Source: Liolophura sinensis (taxonomy: Eukaryota; Mollusca; Polyplacophora; Chitonida; Chitonidae). Taken from it: a stretch of DNA of 64,000 nt. The translations under genes and the position numbers were made by a program. A model generated the notes under the pieces. It was not told the DNA's origin. It made no database searches and saw only the letters and a program-made list of their open reading frames with translations. The stretch's first letter is position 1. Every line of letters begins with the position of its first letter. Location: positions 28,873,608 through 28,937,607 of the forward strand of contig NC_088300.1 in the NCBI RefSeq assembly GCF_032854445.1. The letters run 5' to 3'. Below, piece after piece: positions 12,101 through 26,400 of the stretch.

Positions 12101-15100
12101 CAGAGAAAGGTTGGTTTACATGTTGATGTATGGTACATAAATAGTGTATGCTGAGGTGTGGGATATCAGGAATTGTCAGCTCCAGAGAAGTGATGTTCGT
12201 TGAGTGCTGATCACGATTTGAATATCACTTGTTGAGAGCTGACATTTTGTGATATCCCATCTCAAAGCATGTAGCAAATGTGTTTTATCATACAAAACAA
12301 AAAACAGTGTACCTGCTCCACTGGTACTTTTAACGGCTGAATATGTACATCAATTGCAGGAATAGCCACACGAGGGGAGATAACTCCAGTATAATAAACA
12401 CGTCATTGGTGGATATTAGCTTGTGAACATGGGGTATTCAGGGATGAGAATTTTGAGGAAAATGAGAAAGATTCTCGTACCTAAATATGACTTTGTAAGC
12501 ATGACATTTCTTTGCTTGACTTGTTATCATTATACATTATTTTTTACGCAACATCATGTGATTGTATTGCCCAATGGAAACCACAAATCCCTCTGTAAAG
12601 TATAATAATAGTCTTTGTGTGCAGTGAGACACCATTTCTTTTTCAGTTAAAACTTCCCGTGTTGTACTTGGGATGGTTTCACTGGTATGTCAGATTTTAG
12701 ATTTAAGCTGTTCTGTTTAATGCAAAGGAGGAAAGACTAGCAAATTTGATGGTTTACTTTAATGCAAATTATACATGCAAACTACTTTTGAAGATCTGAC
12801 AACACTTAGAGGTTGTCTGGTCTATACTAATAATTTGTATGTATTTAAAGAAGCATGAATGTCATTTAATCCAGGTTTGTTACCAGTGTTGTCTGTTTAT
12901 TAGTAAAAAGGAAACAGCAATGTTAGATAAAAGTATAATTTCTTATTTCATGTTCAGGTGGCATAATCATCTAAATCCTGCCATCAAGAAATCTGCATGG
13001 ACAGAAGAGGAGGATCGCTTAATTTATCAACTTCACAAGCGCATGGGAAACAGATGGGCAGAGATAGCTAAATACTTAACTGGACGGTACTTGTCAAATC
13101 TTATTCATTTCACTGTAGAGATCACATATATGATTTTATTTTTTTAGAGAATTGCAAAGCAGTTGATGTGTCAACAGTTAACGGTTAACAGATTGTTGAA
13201 AGTGCTATAATACTAGGACAGGTTCCTGACTTCGGAACATGTAATTTTGTGGATTTTAATTTTTTTCTTTTCAAAATTTTTAAATGGATAGATGATTCCT
13301 AAGAAGTCAGAAAATTTACTTTATAGAACCATTTGTCAGTTGTAATTAGAGCCAAGAGACTTTATAATGGGCCCAGGTGTTCATAGACTTCAACCTTCGC
13401 TAGCGTTTATGGGTAGTTAAGAGATTCAAAATACTTAGTATGGAGTTTAAAAAGCTCAAAAGTATGTTCATTACGTGTTCATGCCATGCTCTCCTGTCTA
13501 TTTGACAATCATCTCAAAACAATCTCTGCAGCCAGGTGGACATGAGCTACAGTGCTCTTTTTATTTCTCTGTAATCTGGGGAACGTCACCCTGCAGAAAG
13601 GTGTATGGGAGCCCCAAGCCTAGGTATTAACTTCTCTATCTGATTACAGAGAAGTTTACTACCACGTGCTTTACTCTCTTTTACATATATCCTCAATCCA
13701 TGTACAGATAGAGCGCACTAACATTTTACAAGCTATATGTTTTCTTCATTTAAAAAGTATCAGGTTTTATCCTATTTGAATGAAAAGTCGGTACAGAGAA
13801 TTGTCATATGTACTGTTTTTAATAATATTCTTTGATTGATTTTAACTTGGAAATAGTATTAATTAAAATATTAATCATCAAATTACATTTGATATTCTTT
13901 TGTTTATGTATTACATCACTCACATAAATAGTAGATTGCAACACCCTTCACATTTCGATGGCCGGCTTGAGCCAGACAGATGTATCGCACATATTTGCAT
14001 TGCAGTTTAGTTCTATACCTGCCGCTATCAGTGCTCAGAATGATAAACTTATCCTTCATTGGCCATAGGTAAAAGTTTGTTTATGAACGGTTTTCGCCTT
14101 CGTCAAGGTAACTTTTCAAACCTTGTGTGAGCACAAACTCCTCAGAGGTGTGGACATGTGCTTTATTTGGGATTGTGAAACAAGACATTTCATTGGCCAC
14201 GTAATTTTTATTGAGCCAATCACAGGTCGCATTAAATAGTAGTCTCACTCACTGATGCAAGCAGTTATTTTCATGTCTGTTACCAGTGTCGATGGTCAGT
14301 CATTTTCTGTTTAAACTGGCATTAAGGTCGAATGGATTTTATTCTAATTAAAATGAATACAGCTATCAACTGAAAGCACACTGAACTTGCCCATATATGA
14401 AATTACCGTTCTCCTGGAGTTGCATAGTGATTGAGAATTTATGTTTACATAGTTTAGGAGATCGATAGGGGATCAACCAGTTAAAATGGATGTATTCGAT
14501 GTTTTCAGTTTGATTTTTCAGAATCTGAAAAACATAGAAGTTAATATTATTTTGTCAGACAGTTCTGAAAAAAAAGTTGAAACCACCGTGAAAACAACTC
14601 ATTATTTCTGATAGGGTAGTTAACATTTTGACGTCTATGAACCCGTGTGGGCCATTTGACTTAAGAATGGGCAATGCTTGTGCTTTTTCACCAAGGACTG
14701 TAAGGAAATGGTTTTAATAGTAGTGCTCACCCAGTGCCGTTATACTGTGATTGGGCAAAGTGTCTTGTTTTGGTGTATTTTTGTACTCCCAGCTAATGTT
14801 GAAATGGGTTTAAAATTTCTAGGCAACAAGTACTAATTGATTTTAAGTGTTTTATTCTGTTGTAAATGCAGAATTAAGCCTGTGCCTTGGGTGTTTCACC
14901 TTTACATCAGAAAAGTTTGTACATTTTTATATTTGATTCTGTGCCGTGCAGGACAGATAACGCTATCAAAAATCACTGGAATTCAACAATGAGGAGGAAG
15001 TTTGAGGCAGAAGAAGAGCAAACTGCCCCCCAGGTGGTCACCAGTGCTTACACTCCCAGCTCGTCCAGTAATCTTCAACATGTCCATCCTGTCAAGCTCT

Positions 15101-18100
15101 TCAGAAGTGTATGTATTTAACTTCCAGTAATTACTATGTATCTCTATCCAGAAAGAAGTGTGAGCAAGTGAGTTTTAGCCATTGGTAAACTTTTGTCTTT
15201 GACTTACTTTCTGAGGTCAGCAGTTTAATACTTATGAACACAACATGCTAATGTCTACAAAATTTATGTGTAGGCTGCCTAATGGTATGCAGTTTTAGTC
15301 ATTTGGGCGCTGTTGTGATGGGATGCAGAGATGAGCATTTTGGGTTAGAGCAGCTTCATGTTTTTGCATGTTTTTGTAAAGTGGAACCGATTTAATTGTG
15401 ACCAGCAAAATGAAGGCCCAAGCACACACATGTGGCACTGTAGACCTTTAGGCACATAAAACTACACTAGAGCTGTGTGAGGAATAAAAACCCAGTAACG
15501 CAATTTCAGGGCATCTGTGTAGCATCTGGGGTCTAGGCAGCTCCTGGGCCCTGGCCTTTTGTGCTGGGATAGTCGACCGATGTCCGCACATCTTTTTAAA
15601 TTGTTTTCAATGCCACTGTTATGTATGTAAAAGTTATGAGATATTTTGAAATGAGTTAGACGTATACTCCAGTAAAACGTTCATGGCTTGAAACGTCCGA
15701 CATGTAATGCAAATCATGGTTTTCAGAATTATTTTATAAACAGAAACTTAATGTAATCTGATAGGCAACCAAATGTTTTTTCTTTGTGTAAAATGTAGGT
15801 CGATGTGTGGTGTTTTAATCATTCATGCCCACATGACACATAAGTCCTCATATTTTTTCCTTTCATAATTCACACTACTGTAATCCTTCAACCATTTTGC
15901 TTGTTTGCAAGGTGTTTTATTCATGAAGGCATTATTCAGTGCAAACTGATAAAATCATAGTTTTTGTGAAGCCCTGAACTTGGTTAATCCAGTCAGTGTA
16001 GTTTTGTCTCCAAAATCAAATTAAAAGTGTGCATAAATTGCATTGAATGTTGTTCCCAGCAGCATAGAATAAGAAAAGTTGCACTGATATAAAATGGAAT
16101 TTATCCATTTCTGCATTTTGTTTTGAGAATTTCATGGTGCTTGTAAAGGCCCTTTTCTGATTTAGCAATATTAGACTGGAAGATATCAGGGTAGGGTTGG
16201 CTTGTGTGACATTGGTTTCCTCCCACCATAATGCTGGCGGCCGTCTTGTAGGTGAAATATTCTTGAGCACAGCGTAAATCAGTCAAATAAATAAATTTGG
16301 GTACGTGCTCCATAAAGAGATTAATACTATGTGGTATGGAGACACATCCTAGTTGTTGTCAGTCATGTTTGTGGAACATGGCCAGGTCCGTTTACCAGCT
16401 GGTAGATAAGGTTGTTGAAAGTATTGAAAAGTTGTGTAATAGTTATACTTGTAGTGGATGAAATGACTTAGAGTCCTGTATTTTTTAAATGGACATGTTT
16501 CAAAGTGTTGAGAAGATTGAAACTTGCCTCTGCTGCTTCCTCTGTTTGCTTATGGTAATATTTTTCCTCTTTTGTTACAGATAAACTCTGAGTCATCAGG
16601 TAATTGTTCTTGTTTTTTTCTCAACTTGTACAAAAAAAAAAAAAAAACTTGTACAATATAAGCTGTGAAGGTACTTGAAAAGCTCCAAGATCGGCTGGCA
16701 ATGTTTCCAGCTATGAATCTTCACATTCACAAACCTGGAACTCCCCACTGTTGCATGCGCTGGCCTGAAAGTTTCAAAGCTGTTTCCCTCAATTTTAAAG
16801 TAATTTTGAATTCATAGAGCTGTATTATGCAGGAATTATGAAAACCATAAAGTTGATATTAACATAAATCTAACCAAAGCATAGACTCTGAAACACCGAA
16901 ACTTCACAATTGCCACTTTTAAATCACCTGCTTCAATTGCTAGGGGAGACTCGCCCCAAAATTAAGATCATTTTTTCACATTAGTTGCTCATGGTTACTT
17001 CTGTTCATTATTAAAACAAAATTTAATGTTGACATTGACCCTATTACTAAAATGGTGTAACCTTATTGGTTTCAATCCAAATGATCCAGGAGTTCATCTG
17101 TCTTGGATGAAGCCAACTTGAAAATGGCAGTTAGCAAGGTTTGGTTTGCTTTTGATGCAACAGGTGCATGTGTGTGTTAATTGTGACACCATGGTTATGA
17201 AACAACTGGTATAATTCAGTATATTTAAATATTGAGGGTTTAATATATTGTGAATGTTGTTCTTGTTTGATTGCCATTCTATATGAATCACAGGTATAGG
17301 TACATCACTTTTAACCAACAATCAGATGACAAATGCAGTGATACTGGACCAAAGAAATGAGGGCAAGTGCTGGACAGTTGTTGAAGCCCATGGAGTTATC
17401 TCCCCTGTCAGGTAATGTAATTAATCTTTTTATTGGACTGTTTGATTGTATTAAGAAATTTGAGCAGTGCTGTGTTCTCATATTATCTGACAAAGATATG
17501 GTTATGATTTGATTGCTATGGAATTACACATACTTAAGATTTTGGTACAGTTGTTAAGAAATGTGTGATATCTGATCGTATGAAATAAGTTAATATGCTC
17601 ATTACAGCAAAAGCACCCTCAATGCAGAAAGTTTTGTCAAACTGTCTTTTATTAAAAATAGCATAAGGTCAGTGTTACCTTCTTCAGGCTCTGGTGTATG
17701 GATCCAATGGTTTCCAAAAGGTTTGTTGTGTATTACATACAGATATTTGAAATTCTGATACTTTCAAACAGACTTGTATGTATATTTTATTTGAGTGAAA
17801 TCTCACAAAAGTTTTGTATTTCTTTTTTACATCTAGATCTAATGTCGCTGAAGCCTTGACGCAGAGCTCTGGTTTTGGAGAAATGTCTGCACTAGACTTG
17901 ATCAATGGTGTTGAAATTACACAGGGGTTGACTCCCCTTAAGTCATCTAGGCTCACCAGAAATGGAGTCAAAGGTTTGTGTGGAGTGACGAAGGTCTGAA
18001 ATATGGTTACAGAAGCTATTTTGTAGAGTAAACTCAGTGGGATTTTGTGATCAAATATTTCCATTCTTTCATCCATCAGTTACTGAGCGTGTTTATTTCT

Positions 18101-21000
18101 GCTTTAAATCCAGAAAGAAGTGGCACAAAATTAAAAGCAATACCAACAGTGTAGATATAATATTTATTGGTATTGCAGGAAGGCAATTAAAATTGGACAT
18201 TCTGGCACTCAGATTTGCTGGACCTCCTCTCATTTTGGCTGTTATGTCTACCCGGTAAGCTGGCGTTGTGGGAATCCAGTGTATTTGATATATTTTACAG
18301 TTTTACTGTGTTCCAAAAGTAGTGAAAGCAGGAGGTGTTTACATGTGTTCAAATAGATATCACACATATAAAGTGTAATACTTTTCATTTTGGCAGGCTA
18401 CAGGTTTGATGGCCGTGCAATAGGGAAGTTAAAGAGTCCAGGGGGTGGAGGGTTGATACCCTTCCCCTCCCCAGTTGCTTCTCGCCTTTCCACTCCACCA
18501 GCTATTCTAAGAAGAGGGCGACATCAGAAGCATGTATCCTTGTTTAATTTATACTATTATATTATTTATACTTGTGACATGGTTTGTCTTTTAGTGAAAC
18601 AAAACATGACATAGATTGTTAAAATGATTAATTGTAATCATTATGAATATAGACTTAATACTTTTTTTTTTTTTTTTACTCTTAATAGTTTATATCTGCC
18701 GTGGAAATTTGAGTTTCCTTAATCGTTGTAATCCTTAACACAATTATCAGAGAACTAGATGCCGCAGAATATTTGCATCGAAGCCTGAGAACACAACCAT
18801 GTCATCACTCAGTTCTGATGTTAAAACTGAGCAGTTTGTAAATGAATTAAAGGTGGAACCAGTGAGCATAAAGTCTGAGCCAGTGGAAATGTGTTCAGAA
18901 CCAGCTTCGGTACTATCAGGTCATGTAGACATTCCGTTCGCTGCCTACAGTCTTCCACCAGAGGTTTTAATAAAATCAGAATCAGATGATCCAAAAATTG
19001 ACATTGAAAATTTGGATCCTTACTACCCTGTAAAACAGGAAACCAAAACCCCAACAGGAACACCAATCAAGAACCTGCCCTTTTCACCATCACAGGTAAG
19101 ATTTGATTCCTCTGTCTGTCACAGGTCTGCTGTAGATAAGTCTTCATGTGAAGACATGCTAGGAGGAGCTCGTGAAACAAGCATCTTGTGTGGTGTATAT
19201 TGATTGAAAGGTATATAACCAATAAATCAGATTAGAGTTCATTGTAATAAATCTTCATAATTATGAGCACTTTTGCTGTGCGTAATGACAAAGATTTTTC
19301 CTGAAGAGCTCCATTGATTTCAAAATGGAATTTTTCCAAGTCAACATAGTATAACACGTCTTAGAAAACATGGATGTCCATATTTTTTTGAGTGTTGCTA
19401 ATTTTTTAACAAATTCATAGTTGTCTTACATTGTTATTTGAATGCTTTCAAGAAATTTATGGGAGTTTGTGTTTGTGGCTTGGAGCGAGTCAGCCTTGTT
19501 TTTGTGAAATGTCTGACGTGGCGGTGGAATTGTATTTCAGTTTCTGAACAGTCCTGGCCTGCCCTTTGGATTGCTGACGTCCACACCTGTAGCCTCTAAT
19601 CCTTGTGACACAAGTTCTTCTGTTTTGACGACACCCACCTGTGCTACTCTGGACACACTGGAGGAGTCAGGCAAAGTGCATGACAGGTTAGATAGTTTTC
19701 AAGTGGATAGATGTCAGGAAATGTTGGTTCATTTGATACAGACAGATCTTAGGCATGATGTTAGCTCCAAGCTGTAATCAGGTAGCTTGGAGATTTCACT
19801 GTAATTGATCAGTTGACATGAAATTAAAGTTGTAAGGAAGACTTCTATTTCTACTATTACAGTTGGCAATGTATTAGCCAATCCATTTATGGAGATAAGT
19901 TCCTTTCCCCTCATGTTAATTATTTGGTTATTGGGTGGATAACTTTACAGGAAATTTTTGTACAGGTTACTTTAGTGTAAAACTTAATGAAAAGAATAAG
20001 TTTAATATTTAGGAATTTCAGCCGTTGGAAATGTCAAATGTAATCAGAAACTTGAGTGACAGGTTTGATAAATATGATAGGAAGGTACCAGGCCTTTGTT
20101 TCTATGCTTACTCAGTTTGCATATTTCTGGTGGTCAGCAAGATGGGATGTCTGCTATCTGATAGAAATTCGGTTCAAATGAGGGCTTTTGATTTGGTCTA
20201 AAATTAGAGGAATGTGGAATTTTGTCTAATTATAGGCGAAATTCTCTACTTAATAACAAGGATATTGACTGAGTAAGAAGGAATATCAGATCAAACATTT
20301 CAACAAAGTTTTAATCAAAATAAACCAGATTTCAAATTTTTTAACTTCTAAATTGGCCTTTTTGGATCTCTGGCCCCAATTTCGGTATGAAAGATTGCTT
20401 GCTTTTCCCCGTGGAAATAGAATTAAGTAATATGATTGAGAAAAGAAGGATGTTATATATTAGATAGAGCTTTCTACATCCAAGCAATGTCTTATTGTTT
20501 CTACAATGTGTTTTGCAGTGGGTCTAATGATGAGAACAGGACTCCAGCAGTGAAGAGGTCTCTTCTGGAGACAGCCCCACAGACACCCACTCCTCTGAGA
20601 AATGCAATGAAGGCAATGACATTAGTACCGATGGTAAATGTTACAAGTACACATGGGCTACACAACCTCATTAGTCAGTCACCATGATACTGCATTTGCT
20701 GAAGTCATGCTAAGCCATGATCATTCATCCAGTTGTCAAGGGCTGATCAGCATTAGTCATATATGTTCTGACTAAATCATAATGAAGTATAATAACATTA
20801 AACACGGATATGTGCTGTTTTTATCCATATGTAGCAAAATCAACATGTGCTACCTTGTAGTGATTAAAAGAAGTATGTATTTGTGTGTGTGTGTGTGTGT
20901 ACATTTATATATATACACACACACACACACACATATACATACTTCGAATGTATATACCTTAAGAATATGTATATACCTTAATCAGTCATTGTGACTGAGG

Positions 21001-21050
<50 letters not shown>

Positions 21051-23428
21051 TATGTATATATGTAAATCACTACTTGCAAAATGATTGATCATGATGCATT
21101 TCTCTGATATTCACTGTTGAACTGATTGCACAGAGCCCAAGTACTGTGGATGTGTACCTGAATGATGTGATGCGAGAAGACACAGCCAGTGGGTATGAAG
21201 CCGACACCTCAACATTAGGTACCACGGATAACAGATCACACAGACAGGTGAGCATGCTTGTCTCTGATGCTATTGTGACTGAGGGATAATAGTAATTCTT
21301 AAGGTATAATTCCAATCAAAATATTGTTTGATGCGTTCAAAGATATTTGCCCCATAGTGATAAACTTTTGCGAAGTCATTAAGATGTCAAGGATTATTCT
21401 GTGGATTCAGTTGTGCTCTAATGAGCATGCTCAAGATTGAAATCAGTCAGATTTCTTCATCAGTGAATATGGGTGCATAGTGTGTGGGAAAATTTGTCAT
21501 TGCCAGTAGCCAGTGAGTCACTCTTGGCACTCCATTTTCCTGACCTCTGTCGTGTAAATGAGATATTTTTTAAACACAAATTACAAAAATAAACAAATAA
21601 TGTCAATATTATTTTGCAGAGCTCCACGTCGTCAAATCGTGTGAGGAAGTCCCTGGATAAGGACTGGTCTGTGATGGAAGCTGTAAATGCTTCAGACTTT
21701 TCAAGTGATGACCCCTTCACGAAACCAGAGACTCCAGTAAGTAATACAGTCAAACCTCACTATAATGTCCTCCAAGTTCTCCGACGTGATGGAAAATACT
21801 CTTTAAAACTGGAGATTGAAAAAGCTGATGATCTTGATAGCTGATGCAAGGTGAAAACTTAAACAAAATAATTCATTCGGTTGATTAAAACAATTTTATA
21901 TCCCATAAGAAAATAAAACATGCCTTCAGCTTCAGCTGTAGTTCCCTGTTGTAAGATTCTGAGGTTGAAGATAGTCTGTAATGCAATGATATGCCCATGT
22001 TCTCACAAATCAGTACTTGGGGCTAAACACCAGCACGTGGGGTTGTATTCTATGTTCAGATCGGGATCGTCATATGATATCTGTTAGCTCTTTTATTGTG
22101 TAAAACCATAAAAGGTAGATTAAACAATTTATAGCTTTTCATGATTACATTTTGGATTATGTCTTACACTTTATTGTACATAATATACAAATTGTACTGC
22201 TAATGTGGTGTCGGATCCAAACCTGTACAGCATTTCTGCCCATTTTCACACCTCATACTGAGCTTTGAGAGAGCAGATGCCCGGATGCACTCAGTCATTT
22301 GCTAACTTTTTTTTGGTGCCTATTTATTGACGTGTGTGATGTATAGATGACTGACAATTCCTTCATGCATTGATTTATTGTGTATAATTTTTGATATCAA
22401 GCAATAATTACATGTGTGGGCTTCATTTGTTTTTGTAGAGCAAGTCGCTAATAGGAGATGAGAGTGTATCCTTGTTTTCACCTCCATCAACCTTGAAAGA
22501 TGTATTTCCTGGGTTAGGAGGAGTGTTCGCATTGCCAGGTTCACCAGCTAAGGTAAGTCATAAATAAGGAGCAGTTCACAGTGGTCCTTGAAAGTACTTG
22601 ATTGTTCATTATCATATTGCATTACCTTGAAGTTCACTGATAAATAACTTCAAAATAGTATCCATTAATCCCCACATGAAGGTTTGTCCTTAAACTGAAT
22701 CATCCTGGGAAAGTCTGGACATCTGAGGATATTAGGTTCTTAAAAGTCATTGAAAAATATTTTTCAAGAAAGCTGTGTGATCTCTAGGAGTGGTTGATGA
22801 GTTATTTTCTTGTCTTGAAGTTTGTTTCGATTTGATGATTAGCTGGAATGAGCAAGGAGGTTGACCTTATAAAACTAACAAATGTTTTTTTTTTTTTTTT
22901 TTTTGCAGAAGAAGTCAAGTGAAAGGATTCCGTTTGAAGAAACCCCATCAAAACCAGTACAGAAGGTATAATTTTTTTTTTTAATTTTTTAAGTACTAAA
23001 ACCTTATTTTCATATTTCAGGCAGCAGATATTTGAACTTACTTAGTTTAATCCAATATCTGTGAAGCTCTTTTCTGTTGTAAATAATGCCCCAATTGTCA
23101 TTTTAGTATTGTGAAAGTTGAGCTAAAGGCTTCTGTGAGCATGTTTTCATAGGAGTAACATAATCATGTTCATGTAACATAATTTTAGGTCAGATATGGT
23201 ATGTCTATTAATGTCTTTATGAAAATAAACATTGCAGAATTTTTGCCTCACGGGTATTTTGCCCTGTCCATAGCCTAAATAATTTTAGCTGATTGTGATG
23301 ATTTGTATTTTCAGCTTGATGAGAAGTTTGAGATGTTTGCTTGTGGAAAGACTCCAGACCAAGTTGAACTGACAGAATTAGCTAGGAAGTACTTTGCCTC
23401 TCTTAGACCGCATGCTCTCAATCTTTGA
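9151..23428 (+). CDS. MYB: Animal Myb transcription factor (B-Myb type), R1R2R3
   Basis: The 18 coding exons are 9151-9173 (inferred first), 11311-11476, 11639-11792, 12010-12109, 12958-13086, 14952-15108, 16581-16599, 17294-17411, 17837-17973, 18397-18533, 18751-19095, 19541-19686, 20519-20633, 21134-21247, 21620-21736, 22439-22552, 22909-22965 and 23315-23428. They total 2,262 bases, in frame (753 residues). Residues from about 58 to 210 form three Myb repeats with the spaced Trp residues (GRWIREEDEKL, KGPWTKE, GRTGKQCRERWHNHLNP, WTEEEDRLI, GNRWAEIAKYL, GRTDNAIKNHWNSTMRRK), which bind AACNG sites. Downstream come the Cmyb_C-like blocks LLTSTPV and TPTPLRNAMKAM. A MuvB-binding-like stretch (VYLNDVMREDTASGYEAD) and the B-Myb-like end KTPDQVELTELARKYF follow. 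The protein is expected to be nuclear and to act with MuvB on G2/M genes. Exon 1 is the least certain part. It is chosen because ATG 9151 has a strong context, a GTAAGT donor and the right phase. The R2 junction at 11792/12010 is odd (see findings). Confidence 0.92.
10172..10732 (-). mobile_element. MITE family B, copy 1 (MYB intron 1)
   Basis: The 561-base element has near-perfect terminal inverted repeats: the left end is TTAAAGGAGAAGAAAACTTA and the right end is its reverse complement, TAAGTTTTCTTCTCCTTTAA. TTAA at both ends could be the target duplication. The inside has no transposase. Two further copies in the opposite orientation are at 45580-46146 and 54642-55197, sharing blocks such as GAACAGTACAGTTCG and CAAAATCCGCTGT. 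It is a non-autonomous DNA transposon. TTAA would suit a piggyBac-like mover, but this is not shown. Confidence 0.8.
10850..11090 (+). repeat. tRNA-derived SINE, degenerate
   Basis: The segment carries an A-box-like CAGGCTGTGGTTGAGTTGTG and a B-box-like TTTGGGGTTGAATCCTG about 40 bases later, then a non-tRNA body up to about 11090. The opposite strand happens to stay open for 102 codons, which is read as chance. Limits are approximate. Confidence 0.45.
16185..16300 (-). repeat. SINE fragment in MYB intron 6
   Basis: On the minus strand it reads from a TTTATTTATTTGACTGATTT tail through ACGCTGTGCTCAAGAATATT and TCACCTACAAGACGGCCGCC to ATTATGGTGGGAGGAAACCA. This is the best preserved short copy of the family seen at 4240 and 5140. 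Confidence 0.7.
20879..21060. repeat. Microsatellite cluster, (GT)n/(AC)n hairpin and (TA)n(CA)n
   Basis: At 20879-20932 a run of TG repeats is followed by an AT-rich spacer and then a run of AC repeats, so the two arms can pair as a hairpin. At 21000-21055 a (TA)n run passes into (CA)n. Both lie in the MYB intron between exons 20519-20633 and 21134-21247. Confidence 0.9.
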
Positions 23429-26400
23429 GTGGCTGACTATGCATGTTGTATATTATGGCAGTGCAATTCCACAATTAAACACCTTTATAGATTTTGTATG
23501 GCAATATTGATGAGCAGTGCTTCTGACGTTCTTTTAATATCAATTTTTAACACCTTGGCAATTTCCTACAAGGATTATTTCTAGTATTGTGGGCTACTCG
23601 ACAACCTGTAAAGCATTTCATATATATATTTGTAAATATTATGTACATGTGGATCTCCCAATATTTGTAAACATACAATAGTACATGTACGTTGCATGTG
23701 TAGCAACTAGATATATATTTACATTTTTGCAAGTATTTTGTACCCTAGATCTGAAGTATGTAAAGTCACTAAAGATATGATGTTTTCTAGTACCTTGATA
23801 GAAATCATCACCTATCTAAAGTTAAACACACTAGATCTTAGTGTTGTGAAGAGTGTGAGCAGTATATAATGCAGAGATGCCACATCACAAAACAAGTCAC
23901 GAAATTTGAAAATTTTCATTATCCGAGCATCCTTATGTGTAAATGTATGTACTTATGTAAGTATTATGTACGTTCTCACATCGGTGGATTTTGATTTTTT
24001 TGATATGTTAACCTGTTAGACATCTGGGCGACCTGTTTAAATGGCACAGTATTGGCCTTCTGACTTTGTCACGTTTTGTAGTAGAAGTCCTTAGTTATCT
24101 TCGAGGTTGGTTAGAGAAATGCTATAAGTTGTTGTTTTGAAATATCAACATGAAAATGTCAATGTGTTTTATTCCTCCGCACCTCCACCCAACAAACGCT
24201 GCATGATCAGTTTCAATTTCAGATTTTTGATCTGTTCACATCGTAATTCTTACATTTACATGAGAGGTTTGATTTGTCTTTGTCATCAGCAATTTGTCTT
24301 TTTATTTGTATATTTTCTTTCGTTCAGCAGCCTGTTGTGTTCTTTTAAATTCGTCATTGAATATTGTTGTTCTCATTTTGTTATGTAGTATTCTCTTAAA
24401 CAGCCGAACAGCTGCAATATTGTGATCGAAACCGATTGATTTCCAGAAGGCCTAATCCACGCGGGTTTAGTGTGGAATACAAATATTTTTAGAACTAAAA
24501 TGTTCTGAGAGGGAGAGAAAAAAAAAAGAAAGAAAATTTTTATCAAATTTTTTATTCCTGTATAGAGTGTGACATTTGGTAATATATAACTGAAAAGGTC
24601 TCGGACACTGAGCGGACTATTGTTGGCAATTTTGTTTTGTTGTAAATTTAGGGCTACTGTTAGCTAGAGGCCAATGTTATTGGCTTGAGGCATGTGCCGG
24701 GTTCCTGTTGTTTGTTGCTGTAGCTAGTGCTTTGTTCTTTATAGCATACATGTTCATCTGCACGCAACTCACATTGAGTTTATGTTCAAGACAACTAGAT
24801 ATTTACAGGTAAAACTAGGAGCGTTTCTAGTTAATAAAGAAAAACAGTTACACCATACATGGTAAAAGAATGCATAAAAAATGTACAAAAAATCCTTTCT
24901 TGATCGTAATGAATTTCTTGGATATTTAATATGTATATTTGTATTTATAGGTGAGCATGTTGTCAAGGTTTTTATATATGGCTAGTGAAACCTGCATAGT
25001 AGCACACTACCCCCCCCCCCCCAACACACACACACACACACACACACATGCGTAACATCAGTGCTTCTCGACGTCAATTGTGTCGGGTATTTGCGAGTTT
25101 GTGACTTAAACAATGCAGTGTTAAAATCCTTGAGCAGTCCGTACCTATCACTTTTTGTATGCTGTCTGATGTTAAATGTGTTTCTGTACTTTTTCAGGAC
25201 ATGTTTGTGGACATCGGGTTAAATTTTTATGTGAGGCTTTTTGGATAAACTGTTCATTTATTTTATTTATGGATAATATCGACACAATACAATAAAATTA
25301 CAACCATAAAAGCAACTGAAACACGCACATCCAACTTGTTCTTTTATGTAATTAAGTATTCGGTTTTCATTCGTTTTTGGTTGATTTACCGGAATCGATA
25401 ACAAGAGCTGTCTTACCACATTAAAGGCGAACTCATCGCGGTGAGCACTCCAGCTAATCGGCGGCATATCCTTTTGCATCATTTTGAGGCGATTGGTAAT
25501 TGGACGATCTTTGCACAGGAATCAATTCAATAAACCCGAAGTGCGGAGGTTGCTTTTGGGTCCTGCTGAATTTAGGAAGTGTGACAAAAGTACTACCATT
25601 CTGTAAGCTGAGGCAGTATTGACTAAGTTTTCATGTAAATGTGACTTCAGCGTCGGTGCATTTTATTTGGATATACGTGTGCATATTACTAATTGACTAA
25701 GCCCCCAGATAGGCCAAGCAATATACTTCAGTTGTATTTTTGGAGGCTATTTCTTCACTTATTGGAGGAAAGGTTGGAACACAGTTTCTCAGTATATGTA
25801 TCACCTGTTCGAGTCCATAGTAAACATGGACGCTTGAGTGTGGGCAATAGTTAAGCGTTATATCAATACTGGTATCGCCAAAAATCATCCGTGTGTTGGT
25901 ATTCAAGACACTTATGCAGGCTACAATACCAGCACATAACATTATGTTCATGGATATATTCGCTGTTATATATAGTGGGAGGAGTGAATGTCATTTGCAA
26001 GGTTCCTTTATGGAATCTTGTTTAAAGAACTTGCAAGGTTCCTTCATGGAATCTTGTTCAAGGAATTTGCATAGTTTTGAGAATACAGAACTGAGGACAA
26101 ACTTCTCCGTTTGCTATATACCTTGTGTTTCATGACGCACACCGATGTTGACTGAAATCTTAATTCAACGAGACGTAAAAAGAGTAAATCTATAGGTCTA
26201 TGACTATGCCGAAGGCGCTCACATGAGTTCCCCCTATTGTTAATAGTTCATGTACTAAGTCTAACTTTAAGATTGAGCTCACACTCGCAGGTGACTTTAA
26301 CACAAACCAAGAAGGTGTTGAATTCCGATCATCACAATACTGTTTATATACGACGCCCAAGAGTGTTGAGTTACAGGGTCATTATACTGTGGACAAGATA

